Shown here piece by piece: positions 54,080 through 63,639 of a stretch of 64,000 bases of DNA. The position numbers and the translations under genes were made by a program. Source of the DNA: Anodontia alba. Lineage: Eukaryota > Mollusca > Bivalvia > Lucinida > Lucinidae. The stretch lies in the NCBI GenBank assembly GCA_964016985.1, contig OZ024823.1, positions 130,654,112 to 130,718,111 on the forward strand, written 5' to 3'. Position 1 is the first letter of the stretch; each line of letters opens with the position of its first letter. The notes under the pieces were generated by a model. It had not been told where the DNA came from, did not search any database, and worked only from the letters and a program-made list of their open reading frames with translations.

Positions 54080-54265
54080 CATACTGGGTAAAAATTTCAG
54101 CAGACGACATACTGAAATATTTTTCGTATTTTTCTCAGAAAACTGGCTTTGACTTTTTATGCAAATTGTATCCTAAGGAGTCAGATTGCACGAAATGTCA
54201 GTCTATTTTATTGGAAAATAAGAAAACTATCGTCAGTGTGTGTCGTCTGCTGATTTAGCCCAGAG
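54080..54265. repeat. CAGCAGACGACATACTGAAA hairpin copy
   Basis: TTCAGCAGACGACATACTGA, CTCAGAAAACTGGCTTTGAC, TTTTTATGCAAATTGTATCC, then GATTGCACGAAATGTCAG and AGTGTGTGTCGTCTGCTGAT. Confidence 0.7.
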
Positions 54266-54497
54266 AGGGGTAAACGTTAATGTGAAAACTTATGTGAAAA
54301 TTTAATCAAAGTGCGTCTCTCGTGGACAATATAACATTCCAACAGAACAAAACTTCATAAACTGGAGACACAATACTGTAATAAACCGACATCGTTAATG
54401 CTGCTTTGAGGGGCTTGTGCATTTGTTTAACATTAACATGCTACACTTAAATGGCAGCAGACGGCATTTTGTATATATTTTTTTTTTCGAGTAGGAA

Positions 54498-54778
54498 ACA
54501 TCACGAAAACATGCCTATATAATTTTGACCCCCTTAAACCCCCACATCTATATGGTAAAACTGGGGTTCACAGGGGTATACATTATTTTTCTTATTTCTG
54601 CTAAAAAACATAGATTGTGGGTACTCGTTAGAACCGCCTCACCGAGGCGGTTCTAACGAGTTCTCACAATCTATGTTTTGAGCAGAAATATGAAAAATAT
54701 CAGAGTTTTTATCTGAATTTTTTCAGTTTTTGGAGGTGAAATTTTCTGTTTATTTGAATAGGCATGTTTTTGAAATGA
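54498..54778. mobile_element. Family A hairpin MITE, copy 11 (inserted in an AGCAGACG element)
   Basis: The ends are CATCACGAAAACATGCCTAT and GGCATGTTTTTGAAATGAT. The core has tip GCCTCACCGAGGC. Upstream, GCAGCAGACGGCATTTTGTA, and downstream, AAGGCTTGACAGCTCATACG, look like the two sides of one interrupted hairpin element. Confidence 0.85.
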
Positions 54779-54869
54779 TAAGGCTTGACAGCTCATACGA
54801 ATTATCTCCTAATGCCATGTCTTACATTGCTCCAGATAACAGGAGTATCAAGATATATTTCTCATTTGT

Positions 54870-54960
54870 GGATGGAAACATATGTTATGGATTATGGATA
54901 CTCATCAGAACCACATCCGCGAAGCTATTCTAATGCATACCAATAACATATATTTTCATG
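54870..54960. repeat. Decayed ACATATGTT...GAACC palindrome
   Basis: GAAACATATGTTATGGATTA, TACTCATCAGAACCACATCC, GCGAAGCTATTCTAATGCAT and ACCAATAACATATATTTTC: a diverged relative of the palindrome at 43446-43514. Confidence 0.6.
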
Positions 54961-55176
54961 AACAATCAAGAAATAATATTGTTTTTAAAACTATTCCATC
55001 TGTATTAAACATCACCTGTGTTAAAATATTAGCTTTTCATATCCATTGAAAGGCAAATATTTGGTTATGAGCCTGTATTAAGCGAACCCCTTGTCTTAAG
55101 CAATCACTGTTTGTCTTTTCAACAGGTGTTTGCTTAACACATGTTTCACTTTATAGATTTCACATAGGCATAGGCA

Positions 55177-55495
55177 TACAGTCGACTCTCGTTATCTCGA
55201 CTTCGCTTATCTCGAATAACCGCTTATCGCAAAGTGAAAATCTGGTCCCTGTTTAAACATGAAAATCTAACAACAGGTAACAAAATATAGTGGAAAAGAG
55301 GAGAAATTGCTCCTAAGGTCCACAATATTTTTAATATATCTCTAACTTCAGGAGTCAAATCATATGCTCATTTGTGAAATGTGGTTGTTCGATTTATTTT
55401 TTCCTCAATCCTGCAAATCTGATATGTCGAGGTACGGATATCTCGAAGTATTTCAGAGTGTCCCTAGGACTTCGAGATAACGGGAGTCGACTGTA
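55177..55495. mobile_element. MITE family C (CAGTCGACTCTCG), copy 2
   Basis: ACAGTCGACTCTCGTTATCT and GAGATAACGGGAGTCGACTGT are flanked by TA. The inner palindrome keeps only the left arm, TGGAAAAGAGGAGAAATTGC. Confidence 0.9.
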
Positions 55496-55660
55496 TTTAC
55501 AAAGTGTGAACAGGGCACATTCGCAAAGATGATTATGGCATTCACTGTTGTTCTAGAGGAAGTCTGCTCAGTGTAGAAACCAATAACATAAATAAAGACC
55601 TTAATCAGTCTGCACAAGCACACAAGACAATATGCTTGCGCTGTTCCTGTATACGCTAAG

Positions 55661-55979
55661 TACAGTCGACTCTCGTTATCTCGAAGTCCAAGGGACTCTC
55701 TGAAATGCTTCGAGATATACGTACCTCGACATATCAGGTTTGCAGAATTGAGGAAAAACTAAATCGTACAACCACATTGCACAAATGAATGTATAATTAA
55801 ACTCCTGAGTTAGAGATATATTGAAAATATTGTGGAAAAGAGGATAATTTGCTTTTGCTCTTTTCCACAATATTTTGTCACCTGCTGTTAGGTTTGTATA
55901 TTAAAACAGGGACCAGATTTTCACTTCAAGATAAGCGGTTATTCGAGATAAGCGAATTCGAGATAACGAGTCGATTGTA
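55661..55979. mobile_element. MITE family C, copy 3 (inverted relative to copy 2)
   Basis: ACAGTCGACTCTCGTTATCT, GAAATGCTTCGAGATATACG, TTGTGGAAAAGAGGATAATT, GAGATAACGAGTCGATTGT, TA-flanked. It lies 165 bp from copy 2 in opposite body orientation. Confidence 0.9.
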
Positions 55980-56139
55980 CCTTTTTCGCCGTCACGCCCA
56001 CATTCTTATTCAAATTGTCAATAATTGCTTTGCCGGTTAACCGTAAGGTTTTCTTCATATTTATTCTTTTTTTTTATTCCCTAAATCTAAGAGATTTGTG
56101 AAGAACAAAAATACGCACAAACATTATATGCCATTATAC

Positions 56140-57300
56140 AGAGGATATCTACTCTTTGGCTGTGAATACCATAAATATTGTCATCGAGTGTAATGAAAAC
56201 ATCAGTATTTTCACGAGTGCGAAGCACGAGCGGAAATTGGAATGTTTTCATTACACGAGATGAAAATTGTTATGGTATTCACTGAAAAAGATTAAATAGA
56301 GGATATTTACTCTTTTGCTGTGAATACCATACTTATTGTCATCGAGTGTAATGAAAACATCAGTATTTTCACGAGTGCGAAGCACGAGTGAGAATTTGAA
56401 TGTTTTCATTACCCGAGATAAAAAAAATTTATGGTATTCACTGAAAAAGAGTAAATTTTCTTTTTATTTTTTTGTTTACACGCCAATGATAAATAAATAA
56501 CGTCACCAAACAAAACATGAACGTCATGGCGTCGACGCTCAGTGCTTAACATGTGAAACGCTGGAGAGACAAAAAAAAATCAAAAAAAAATCGGGAAATC
56601 GAAATAATTTTGATACCAAAATGTTCCTTATATTCTTACTAAGAAGAAGCATACCAATACTTGATACTTTAGTTAAGAGACAAAGAAGTTAGAGATCATC
56701 AAAAATCTGAAGTGGAGGTAAGATCCACATCTGAAACAATGAAGAAAACCGAAGTCGCCCAAAGCGAGGAGTGAAAATATAAATCGTATCAGTCACTAGT
56801 GAAATGATACGATATCATTTCACTAGTGATTGATACCACTTTTATTTTCACCAGATATACACTGATTTCACCGCTAACAATAAAATAAATTTTCTTTTTA
56901 TTTTACTGTTTACACGACAATGCGCGCTTCTGACGTCATAACTAACGTCACCAAAACAAAACATGAACGTCATGGCGTCGGCGTTCAGTGCTTAACATGT
57001 GAAGTGCTGGATAGACAAAAACAAAAAGTTTCGGCAAATCAAAATAATCTTGATATCAAAATATTCCTTATATTCTAACTAAGAAAAACCAAAAACCAAC
57101 ACTCAGGTGGTGTTCAAAAATCTGAAGTGGCGGTAACATCCACTTCTGAAACAATGAAGAAAACCGAAGTCGTCCAAAGCGAGGAGTGAAAATATAAATC
57201 GTATCAGTCACAAGTGAAAGGATACGATATCATTTCACTAGTGATTGATACCACTTTTATTTTCACCAGATATACACTGATTTCACCGCTAACAATGAAA
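56140..57300. repeat. Compound tandem duplications (about 145-bp pair and about 420-bp pair)
   Basis: GGCTGTGAATACCATAAATA to GTTATGGTATTCACTGAAAA (56158-56288) is repeated at 56317-56448. A longer unit starting TTTTATTTTTTTGTTTACAC and containing ATGAACGTCATGGCGTCG, GAAAACCGAAGTCG and the palindrome CACTAGTGAAATGATACGAT occurs at about 56460-56888 and 56890-57300. Confidence 0.9.
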
Positions 57301-57369
57301 TAAATTATGTTAACAACACCTTGTTGTATATGCCCATTAACAATTCAAAAGTGGCTTGTCGAGGAATTA

Positions 57370-57565
57370 ACCTTTACGTCTCTCTGGGCTAATTCGGCAG
57401 ACAAAAAATATATTTCTTTTTTAAATATTCCGAGAAAAAAGACTTTGATATTTCTTGGAAACTTTCGCATTAGGAAACAATTTGCATGCAAGTCAAAAGC
57501 CGCCAATTTTTTGTTTTGGAAAAAAAAAATGAAAAATGTCGTCTGCTGAAATTATTTCCCAGCAT
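57370..57565. repeat. CGGCAGAC...GTCGTCTGCTG hairpin copy
   Basis: CTAATTCGGCAGACAAAAAA, AAAGACTTTGATATTTCTTG, GAAACAATTTGCATGCAAGT and AAAAATGTCGTCTGCTGAAA. The outer words TCTCTGGGCTAATTC and TTATTTCCCAGCATGA are shared with other copies. Confidence 0.68.
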
Positions 57566-57743
57566 GAAGCGCTTGAAGAGGCAATATATTTGACGCTGCA
57601 TTTGAATCTCCTGGGCTTCTGACAATAAGACTGATTGATGACACCAAAGAGTTAAAATCGCATACAGTGCAGCCATGCAAAATAGTAGATTGTATGCTAA
57701 AGCATGTCTGAGGCTTTGTCTGCTAATAGGATAGATAGTTCAA

Positions 57744-57996
57744 CATTATGAGAACACGCCTATTCAAATATATAAAAAATTTCACCTCCAAAAAACCGAA
57801 ACTTTTCAGGTAAAAAAAAATGATATTTTTTCATATTTCTGCTCAAAACATAGCCGAGGCGGTTCTAACGAGTACCCACAATCTATGTTTTTGAGCAGAA
57901 ATAAGAAGAATAATGTATACCCCTGTAAACCCCAGTTTTACTATATAAAAGTGGGGTTTAAGGGGGTCAAAATTATATAGGCATGGTTTCGTGATG
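57744..57996. mobile_element. Family A hairpin MITE, copy 12 (left palindrome arm deleted)
   Basis: The ends are CATTATGAGAACACGCCTAT and ATAGGCATGGTTTCGTGATG. CTCAAAACATAGCCGAGGCG shows the left arm lost up to the tip, the mirror of copy 7. Confidence 0.86.
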
Positions 57997-57999
57997 GTC

Positions 58000-58560
58000 T
58001 AGTAAAGCAAAGAATCGACTCAAAATCTCCAGTATCTAAATTAACAATACCGGACGCTTGCAACATTATGCAGCACGGGCCGAAACAAGCTAGTCCGCCC
58101 TCGAAAATTTGACACTTCAAGTGTATAACGATTTTACTTGTGTGAGTGTGTTCATTGTTCTCAAGGGTCATTCGTTTTAGAATCACCACAAAACGTCGTT
58201 CTGTACTTCACTATAGTGTAGTTATATTTTCTAGTCATTTGTGATCATATCAGGATTTTGGAAAATTTATGGGGGTCTGAGATGCGGCCTTAACCACTCA
58301 GTCTCATTAGGGACTTTCCTTTGTATTGATATACAAGTAGTATAGGGTACCACGGCACTCTATACTATTTATACAATGATTCTGTGAAGGGGCAGCGGAG
58401 GCCCTTATCAGACTGTATATATTCTCTTTTTTAAGTTGATATAGTCTTCTCTATTCACTGATAGTGTAAGCTGTCAGGGAAGGCACTGTACTAATTACGC
58501 AAAACATTCGCAGCCAGCATATTTCTTAAGGTGAATCGATACTCTTTCAGGGAGGTAACA
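58000..58560. other. No recognisable feature
   Basis: Intron sequence with no coding pattern. A short TAGGGTACCACGGCACTCTA region and a GATCAGACTG-like trace at 58400-58470 are too decayed to call. Confidence 0.35.
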
Positions 58561-58564
58561 CATT

Positions 58565-58705
58565 AAAAAATATTTACCTCCTGAAAAGAGTTCTACTCTA
58601 AAAGGGAAGAATTTGCTCCCCTTGGGAGCACATTCTTTCCTTTTAGAGTAGAACCCTTTTCCAGAAGGGGATTGATGTGCAGCACAGCAAACAAGAAGTC
58701 ACAAA
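58565..58705. repeat. GGAAAGAATTTGCT hairpin element, best copy
   Basis: CTCCTGAAAAGAGTTCTACT, CTAAAAGGGAAGAATTTGCT, CCCCTTGGGAGCACATTCTT, TCCTTTTAGAGTAGAACCCT and TTTCCAGAAGGGGATTGATG. The stem is about 45 bp per arm. It is 165 bp downstream of exon 2 on the minus strand. Confidence 0.82.
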
Positions 58706-58869
58706 AAGTGTTTCCTTGTAAAAAGTGGTCGAAAAGATACCAGGTATATCCAGTCCCCTTAAGAACCCTTTTCGTGAGTTGCGCATCAAATTAATATTTC
58801 TGGATTATAGCCTTTATATGAGCTTATTTTTGTATCATTACGGTGGAATTAGTAATCTTGCTCACTTAC

Positions 58870-58991
58870 CTTGAGGTAGAACATAAAATATACAAGTTCT
58901 TTGACCAGCATCATGCCAGACCCTATCAAAGGCTTCAGAAAATATTCCTTTCGGTGTAGAGTACATTGTCTCGCCTACGCTCCATTCAAAC
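58870..58991 (-). CDS. Exon 2 of modular extracellular protein gene
   Basis: The acceptor is GACTATAG and the donor CAAG/GTAAGT, giving 122 nt that enters with one base and leaves in phase 1. It encodes a Trp-rich segment beginning FEWSVGETMYSTPKG and continuing through DRVWHDAGQRTCIFYVLPQ. The Trp/Cys pattern suggests a folded extracellular domain shared with exon 1, but the family is not recognised. The following intron (58869 to 47856) is about 11 kb, the longest in the gene, and carries many hairpin elements. Confidence 0.85.
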
Positions 58992-59717
58992 CTATAGTCA
59001 GAGAGAAAAAGAGCAATGCTACGACAATTAGAAATAGTATGTTACAGTCTCTATAACCTACCAGCATTTTATGGACAAATTCGAAATGTTCAAATGTATG
59101 CGATCCCCATCGTATCATTTATGGATAAAACAAAGATACATTTTGCCCATAACTTTGTTTTTATTATTATCCTGATAATCAAATACTTTAAGGCACTTAA
59201 AAATATTTTCATTGTTGGGAAAGTATTATGGACATATCTTTGATATTCTATATGATTTTCTTGAAGGTAAACAGATTACAAGAACAAACTACAAGTTCAC
59301 TGAAGCACTTCAACATACCAACAGATTTCTCCAAGTTTGCATCTCAAAATCGTTGAAAATGACGAGGCTTATCAGAAAGAGGTCGTTTGCATTTGATAAA
59401 TGGAGACCACGTGAATTCGAGCGACAACAAATGAAGTATAAAGCCAAAACTATCAGAATCATCAATTCAGCTGCCATTTTCTGATCTAACCTGGTCGACC
59501 TGTGGTAAACTCTTCATAGCGACGATTTAATTCTCTGTTATCCACGTGAACACCATAACAATAATAAGACTATGTATTTTATACCCCATGTGTTTCCATA
59601 ATATATAGTAAAAATAGGGGTATACAGATATATACATTATTCAGCGACGTTTCAGAATTTTTTTCAGTTTTTAGATCTCATTTCAATTTTTTCTTTTCTT
59701 TCTGTCAGTCTTTTACC

Positions 59718-59822
59718 CAGCTAGCATTCTACGGAAATCTACATCGGGCCGTAATCGGCCCGTCAGCTACCCTGACGGGCCGATAACGGCCCGATGTAGA
59801 TTTACGTAGAATGCTGACTGGG
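59718..59822. repeat. GACGGGCCGAT hairpin, copy 4
   Basis: CCCAGCTAGCATTCTACGGA, AATCTACATCGGGCCGTAAT, CGGCCCGTCAGCTACCCTGA, CGGGCCGATAACGGCCCGAT, GTAGATTTACGTAGAATGCT, GACTGGG. A decayed family A-like stretch (TAAAAATAGGGGTATACAGA) precedes it at 59590-59650. Confidence 0.88.
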
Positions 59823-59894
59823 TTATTCTGCATAAGTATATTTAAGAAAACTTAAGAACACATTTTTAGTGTAGATTATTTACAATCGAGCCAT

Positions 59895-60260
59895 AGTATA
59901 CATACAGCAAAATTTCCTTTAGGTAATTGTCCACGTGATTATGACTGACCAATGAAATCAAATCGCGCGTTTCTACGAAATCCTGGTAATGGTTGTTTAT
60001 AGCCGCGCTATTCTTGTCGCTGTGACGTCAGAGAGTCGTATAAAGAGGGTTATCTGTAAAACCTGGACTGGGACATTGGCAAACAGTGCAGACCCAGAGC
60101 AGACGCCGCCGAAGCGGCGTCTGATCAGGGTCTACACAATTTGCTTAAATAACAGGAAGGTAAGGGTTAAATGAGTCCTGTCCCCGGTCAGGACCATTTT
60201 CCCAGCCAACACTCAGAGACAAATCGCAAATCAATGCTGTCAGTGCTTTGATTTCTCCTT
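59895..60260. repeat. Dispersed repeat with CRE-like TGACGTCA, copy 2
   Basis: CACGTGATTATGACTGACCA, GCGTTTCTACGAAATCCTGG, CGCTGTGACGTCAGAGAG, GGGTTATCTGTAAAACCTGG. A complete GCAAACAGTG / GACGCCGCC hairpin (60078-60150) stands where copy 1 has a decayed one. Confidence 0.85.
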
Positions 60261-60299
60261 GTCTCCATACCATCTACAGGGAATGCCAAAGCTTACATC

Positions 60300-60550
60300 C
60301 CAGTGGGCACAAAACGTTGAAACAATGTCGACTCTACGTTGTTTCAACGTCTTGACGAAAAATGTCGATACAATGCTGATTCAACGTCTTGTGTCAACGC
60401 TTTGTGCTTTCTGGGATAGCTCTAGATAAATATTTCTCTTCCTTATTTCTCCGTGAAAATTATGTCGTGTGTACGCATTAGAATCCCCTCTGAAGGCACT
60501 TCTAATACATATCCAAAACATACGTTTTCGTGGAGAAATAAGAAAAATAT
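60300..60550. repeat. AACGTTGAAACAATG inverted repeat and a decayed TTAGAATCCCCTC palindrome
   Basis: GGGCACAAAACGTTGAAACA to CAACGTCTTGTGTCAACGCT (60304-60400) is the third short CAACGTT element. At 60458-60530, TGTACGCATTAGAATCCCCT, CTGAAGGCACTTCTAATACA and TATCCAAAACATACG are a diverged palindrome core. Confidence 0.6.
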
Positions 60551-60599
60551 TAATTTGTTATGGTTAAAAAAAGCTTATCTAAAGCGACTATTTTAAGAA

Positions 60600-61190
60600 T
60601 GCATATCACATGGAATTTGTTATTTTTTATGCAAAAATGTATAGTTAGTATGTCAATGGTCAGCTGTGACCGATGAAAGTACGTATACAGTCAACAATGT
60701 ATACCTGTATTGCAGAACAAAAAGAGTCAACACGGCTGCGAAGCTGGCTTTGTTTTTCCTATTAGCAACAATCTATGTACATCTGAACCACATTTTGCGG
60801 ACAAAGAGCCACATGAACTATTATTTACATCTAGTGTGAAGCTACGGTCAACAATTTAGCATGACAGTTGAAACTAAACTAATTCAGAATTAAGCATTTT
60901 GAAATCAGTCACGTAATTACAATGAGATTGTCATTTGAACTGCCACATATCCTTTATAATAAGCTGCTGTTGCTTTTTTCTTCGATGCTGACTATGTTCT
61001 TAACTGTTTATTTTCGTATTTCAGATAAAAAAAAATACTGCTTTTTTTATTTTCATATGAATCGCTTGCCTTACGTAAATATCAAACACCGAATACGAAG
61101 TCTTTCTGAAAGGGTCAATTATTGAACGCAGTCTACCCAAAGCAAACATTTGTTTTATAGACATCAAGTCTAGTTTTGTTGCCATCCAAC
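60600..61190. other. No recognisable feature
   Basis: Intron sequence. GGCTGCGAAGCTGGCTTTGT near 60740 faintly resembles the end of the CRE-containing repeat. No gene was supported. Confidence 0.35.
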
Positions 61191-61200
61191 CATCACCATT

Positions 61201-61203
61201 ATA

Positions 61204-61239
<36 letters not shown>

Positions 61240-61240
61240 T
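61201..61240. repeat. (ATT)n microsatellite
   Basis: About 13 ATT units, followed by a partial AAAATATTTCAGAATGTCGT and CTACTGCTG end of the GTCGTCTGCTG family. Confidence 0.95.
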
Positions 61241-61309
61241 GATACAGTTCACCTCATAAAAGAAAATATTTCAGAATGTCGTCTACTGCTGTTATTACTG
61301 ACGCTTTAA

Positions 61310-61520
61310 CTCTTTCACTGCCAAGGCGATAAAAATAGGCTTTTGCAAACAGCTTAGCTCCAGATGAGACAACACAATGAGCCTACGCTGTTTGACATTC
61401 AGATGTTCAACTTTACATATAAACTTCTTTCCAAGAGATAGTTTGTAAAAATTAAAAGCAGACGACATTTAAGCAGACGACAAATATCATCTGAAAGTTG
61501 GCAGCAAAAGAGTTAAGGGC
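61310..61520. repeat. Decayed GAGACGG hairpin plus duplicated GCAGACGAC word
   Basis: TTTTGCAAACAGCTTAGCTC, GATGAGACAACACAATGAGC and CTACGCTGTTTGACATTCAG, then AGCAGACGACATTTAAGCAG and ACGACAAATATCATCTGAAA. It resembles 44060-44270 in order. Confidence 0.65.
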
Positions 61521-62141
61521 TATAAGTTAATTAGTTGTGCCACTTATAAACTACGCTACTGTCGTAATAAATGTATGCCGCACAATGTTCAAACGCCGCC
61601 TTGTTTATAAAACAGGACATGACATTTTGTTTTTTCCACAGGACGATGTGCCATAATGTTACATTCGTAAAAGAAACCCTTACGCCTCGGAGTTTCTGAA
61701 TTGGCTTCTTCCGTCTGTGAATTTGGGCGTGTTCAATATTGTAAATCGGAGTGTCAGTACACAATCATAAACAGAATAGCAAACCGTGTAGATTCTGATG
61801 ATCTGGCAGGGGTCGTCTTATCTGACCTACACGGTTTGTGAGCAGGATTGAAAGCCACTTATTTGATAGGGTTCAACAAGAATGCTCAGGTTTAACAAAG
61901 TGCGAGCTAAATGAATCGATTAACAGACGACATTTAATTATTATTTTTTTTTTCAAGTACCCGTAATAGGGCTAGACGTTCAGTAACAATTAAGCACGGC
62001 ATTTCACATGAATAATGTCAAAATGTAAGTACAGTATTCAACTTAAATTTGCGGACACCATAACTCCAAACCATTCCGACCCTTAAATTCAATTAAGCCT
62101 ATCGTATAACCTGTTGAACTGTCTACAACTGATAGATGAAT

Positions 62142-62213
62142 GACAAGTAGTGTAGACCCTGATCAGACGCCGCAGAGCGCGGCGTCTGATCAGGGTCTAC
62201 ACTGTTTGTTGAG
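62142..62213. repeat. GTAGACCCTGATCAGACGCCGC hairpin, perfect copy
   Basis: GACAAGTAGTGTAGACCCTG, ATCAGACGCCGCAGAGCGCG and GCGTCTGATCAGGGTCTACA, CTGTTTG. The arms are nearly perfect, 80 bp from exon 1. A decayed one is at 61780-61840. Confidence 0.85.
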
Positions 62214-62292
62214 GCTTATGCTTTCGAATACTCACAGTAAATACGGTATTACTGATTCGTCGTGTACAGAAGTCATCTTCAACTTGGCTTAC

Positions 62293-62437
62293 CATTGGAT
62301 GCTCCTTCCGGATAACTCGGTGACAGTCCAACAAGCTCCCAGCATGTCATTTAGTGGTGAAAACTGGACCATTTCATGACTGGTTGGAAAAGTAATGTCA
62401 ATGTAGTCAGAGACTGATATCAGACGATTCGGATTAC
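62293..62437 (-). CDS. Exon 1 in window of modular extracellular protein gene
   Basis: This is the most upstream exon that can be joined to the chain. The acceptor is TTTAGCAG at the high end and the donor AATG/GTAAGC at the low end. It is 145 nt, enters with two bases of a split codon and leaves in phase 2. The split TG joins G of the next exon to make Trp (SIQW-FEWSVG), which supports the junction. It encodes about 48 residues including ISVSDYIDITFPTSHEM and a Cys-Trp pair (GACWTV). No domain is recognised. The preceding exon was not found in a compatible phase in the remaining 1.5 kb. Confidence 0.82.
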
Positions 62438-62739
62438 CTGCTAAATAAAATTTTCATACATTCGCTTCATAATTCTTATATAAAAATATATGACAGAAAA
62501 AAGTATACTTAGTTGCATCTCAAGAATGAAACACATGTCATCTGACTATCGCCATGAGACAGAAGGGCAGAGAATGTTAGGCATAACTGACTTATAAGAG
62601 TAAACAAGGTGTTTCTATGGTTTCACCTAATAACCTTGTGTTTAACTCATGTGAGCAGTTTTCAACGTGGCATAGAAATCCCTTAAACAAACATTCTGAG
62701 CATTTTTCCAGCATTTGATAAAATTATCACTTCGAATGG

Positions 62740-63125
62740 CTACAAAGGTTTTGTCTAACATTTGACCTAGTGATCTAGTTTTGTTTTGTCTAGATGTTCC
62801 AGATTTGTACTTCACCCAGATTTTCCTAAGTCAAACGCATGGACCACTTTTATGGATCACGTCAACTATTTAGTCTCTGACACGCACATATAGTATTTTT
62901 AACATTTGACCTAGTGACCTAGATTTTGACCCCAATTGACCCAGTAACAAACCTAACACAGATTATATTTAGAGAAACATTCTGAAGAGTTTTTATGAGG
63001 ATCATATAAAAACCAGAGGCCTCAGCTTTCTCTAAGAATTGGCCTAGAGACCTATTTTTTGTCCTATATGACCATGATCTAGTTTTATACTTGACCTAGA
63101 TTGCATTGAGATAAACATTTAGTCG
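62740..63125. repeat. GACCTAGTGACCTAG dispersed repeat
   Basis: ACATTTGACCTAGTGATCTA (62758), ACATTTGACCTAGTGACCTA (62902) and TATACTTGACCTAGATTGCA (63090) alternate with AAACATTCTGAAGAG-type words. Similar sequence is frequent in bivalve genomes (general knowledge). Confidence 0.7.
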
Positions 63126-63560
63126 GGTTTCTCAATTCCTGTATCTTGCAAACAAACGTAATCCTGCAATTGTAAAGATATACGGCTGAGTTTTTGTATA
63201 TATAAAGCTTGGATATTGGTTTATATAAAACCGCTGTATAGCAATGCGAAACTAAGTGCATTTTGGACAAACGCATGTAATTTGCATGCTACTAGTTGAG
63301 AGGTTTACCAAGCAACTGTACGTTCTATTAAGCGTACAATACACATGTATGCATATTGACACTATTAGGTAGAATATTCCTAATATACAACCCAACAGAT
63401 ATATTAATCTGTACAGATGATATCTGAATACAACTTAGCACTGATTGTCTAAAAGTCTTGTCGCGTTTTCTAAAACGGAGTATATTTTATGGAATATTAA
63501 TGTACATTTTAGTTTGCGAGTTTACGTCAATTATTATGTTTAGTCTTCATATATTCTTAC

Positions 63561-63631
63561 CCAGTATAGTTCGTCAACAAAGGTTTTGAAGTTATGGACG
63601 TGAAGAATTGCGCGGCGATTCCCCTCAACAT
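63561..63631 (-). other. Candidate additional coding exon, unplaced
   Basis: On the minus strand a frame encoding NRRAILHVHNFKTFVDELYW ends at a good donor, TACTGG/GTAAGA. It could be an upstream exon of the same gene. However, it leaves in phase 0 whereas exon 1 needs a phase-1 partner, and no linking exon was found. The upstream acceptor is unclear: an in-frame stop lies a few codons before an ATG. It may be chance. Confidence 0.25.
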
Positions 63632-63639
63632 GCATGTTT

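Larger units (their letters stand above)
22819..62437 (-). other. Multi-exon gene region: modular Ig/FN3-like extracellular protein (partial)
   Basis: Thirteen minus-strand exons between 62437 and 22819 join into one open frame of 2,898 nt. Every junction was checked for GT donor, AG acceptor and phase; all twelve agree. Most introns are phase 1, which is typical of extracellular modules built by exon shuffling. The product has about six beta-sandwich modules (FN3/Ig-like by motif pattern) and one inserted jelly-roll, carbohydrate-binding-like domain. No signal peptide or membrane segment is inside the window, so the true start lies upstream (to the right) and the end is uncertain. The exact family was not identified. 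A role in adhesion or extracellular recognition is inference from domain type only. Introns range from about 1.7 to 11 kb and are full of MITEs. Confidence 0.85.

Noticed and set aside
59016..59484. Two plus-strand frames of 75 and 90 codons
   Set aside because: AT-rich, no recognisable motif, on the opposite strand within an intron next to exon 2.
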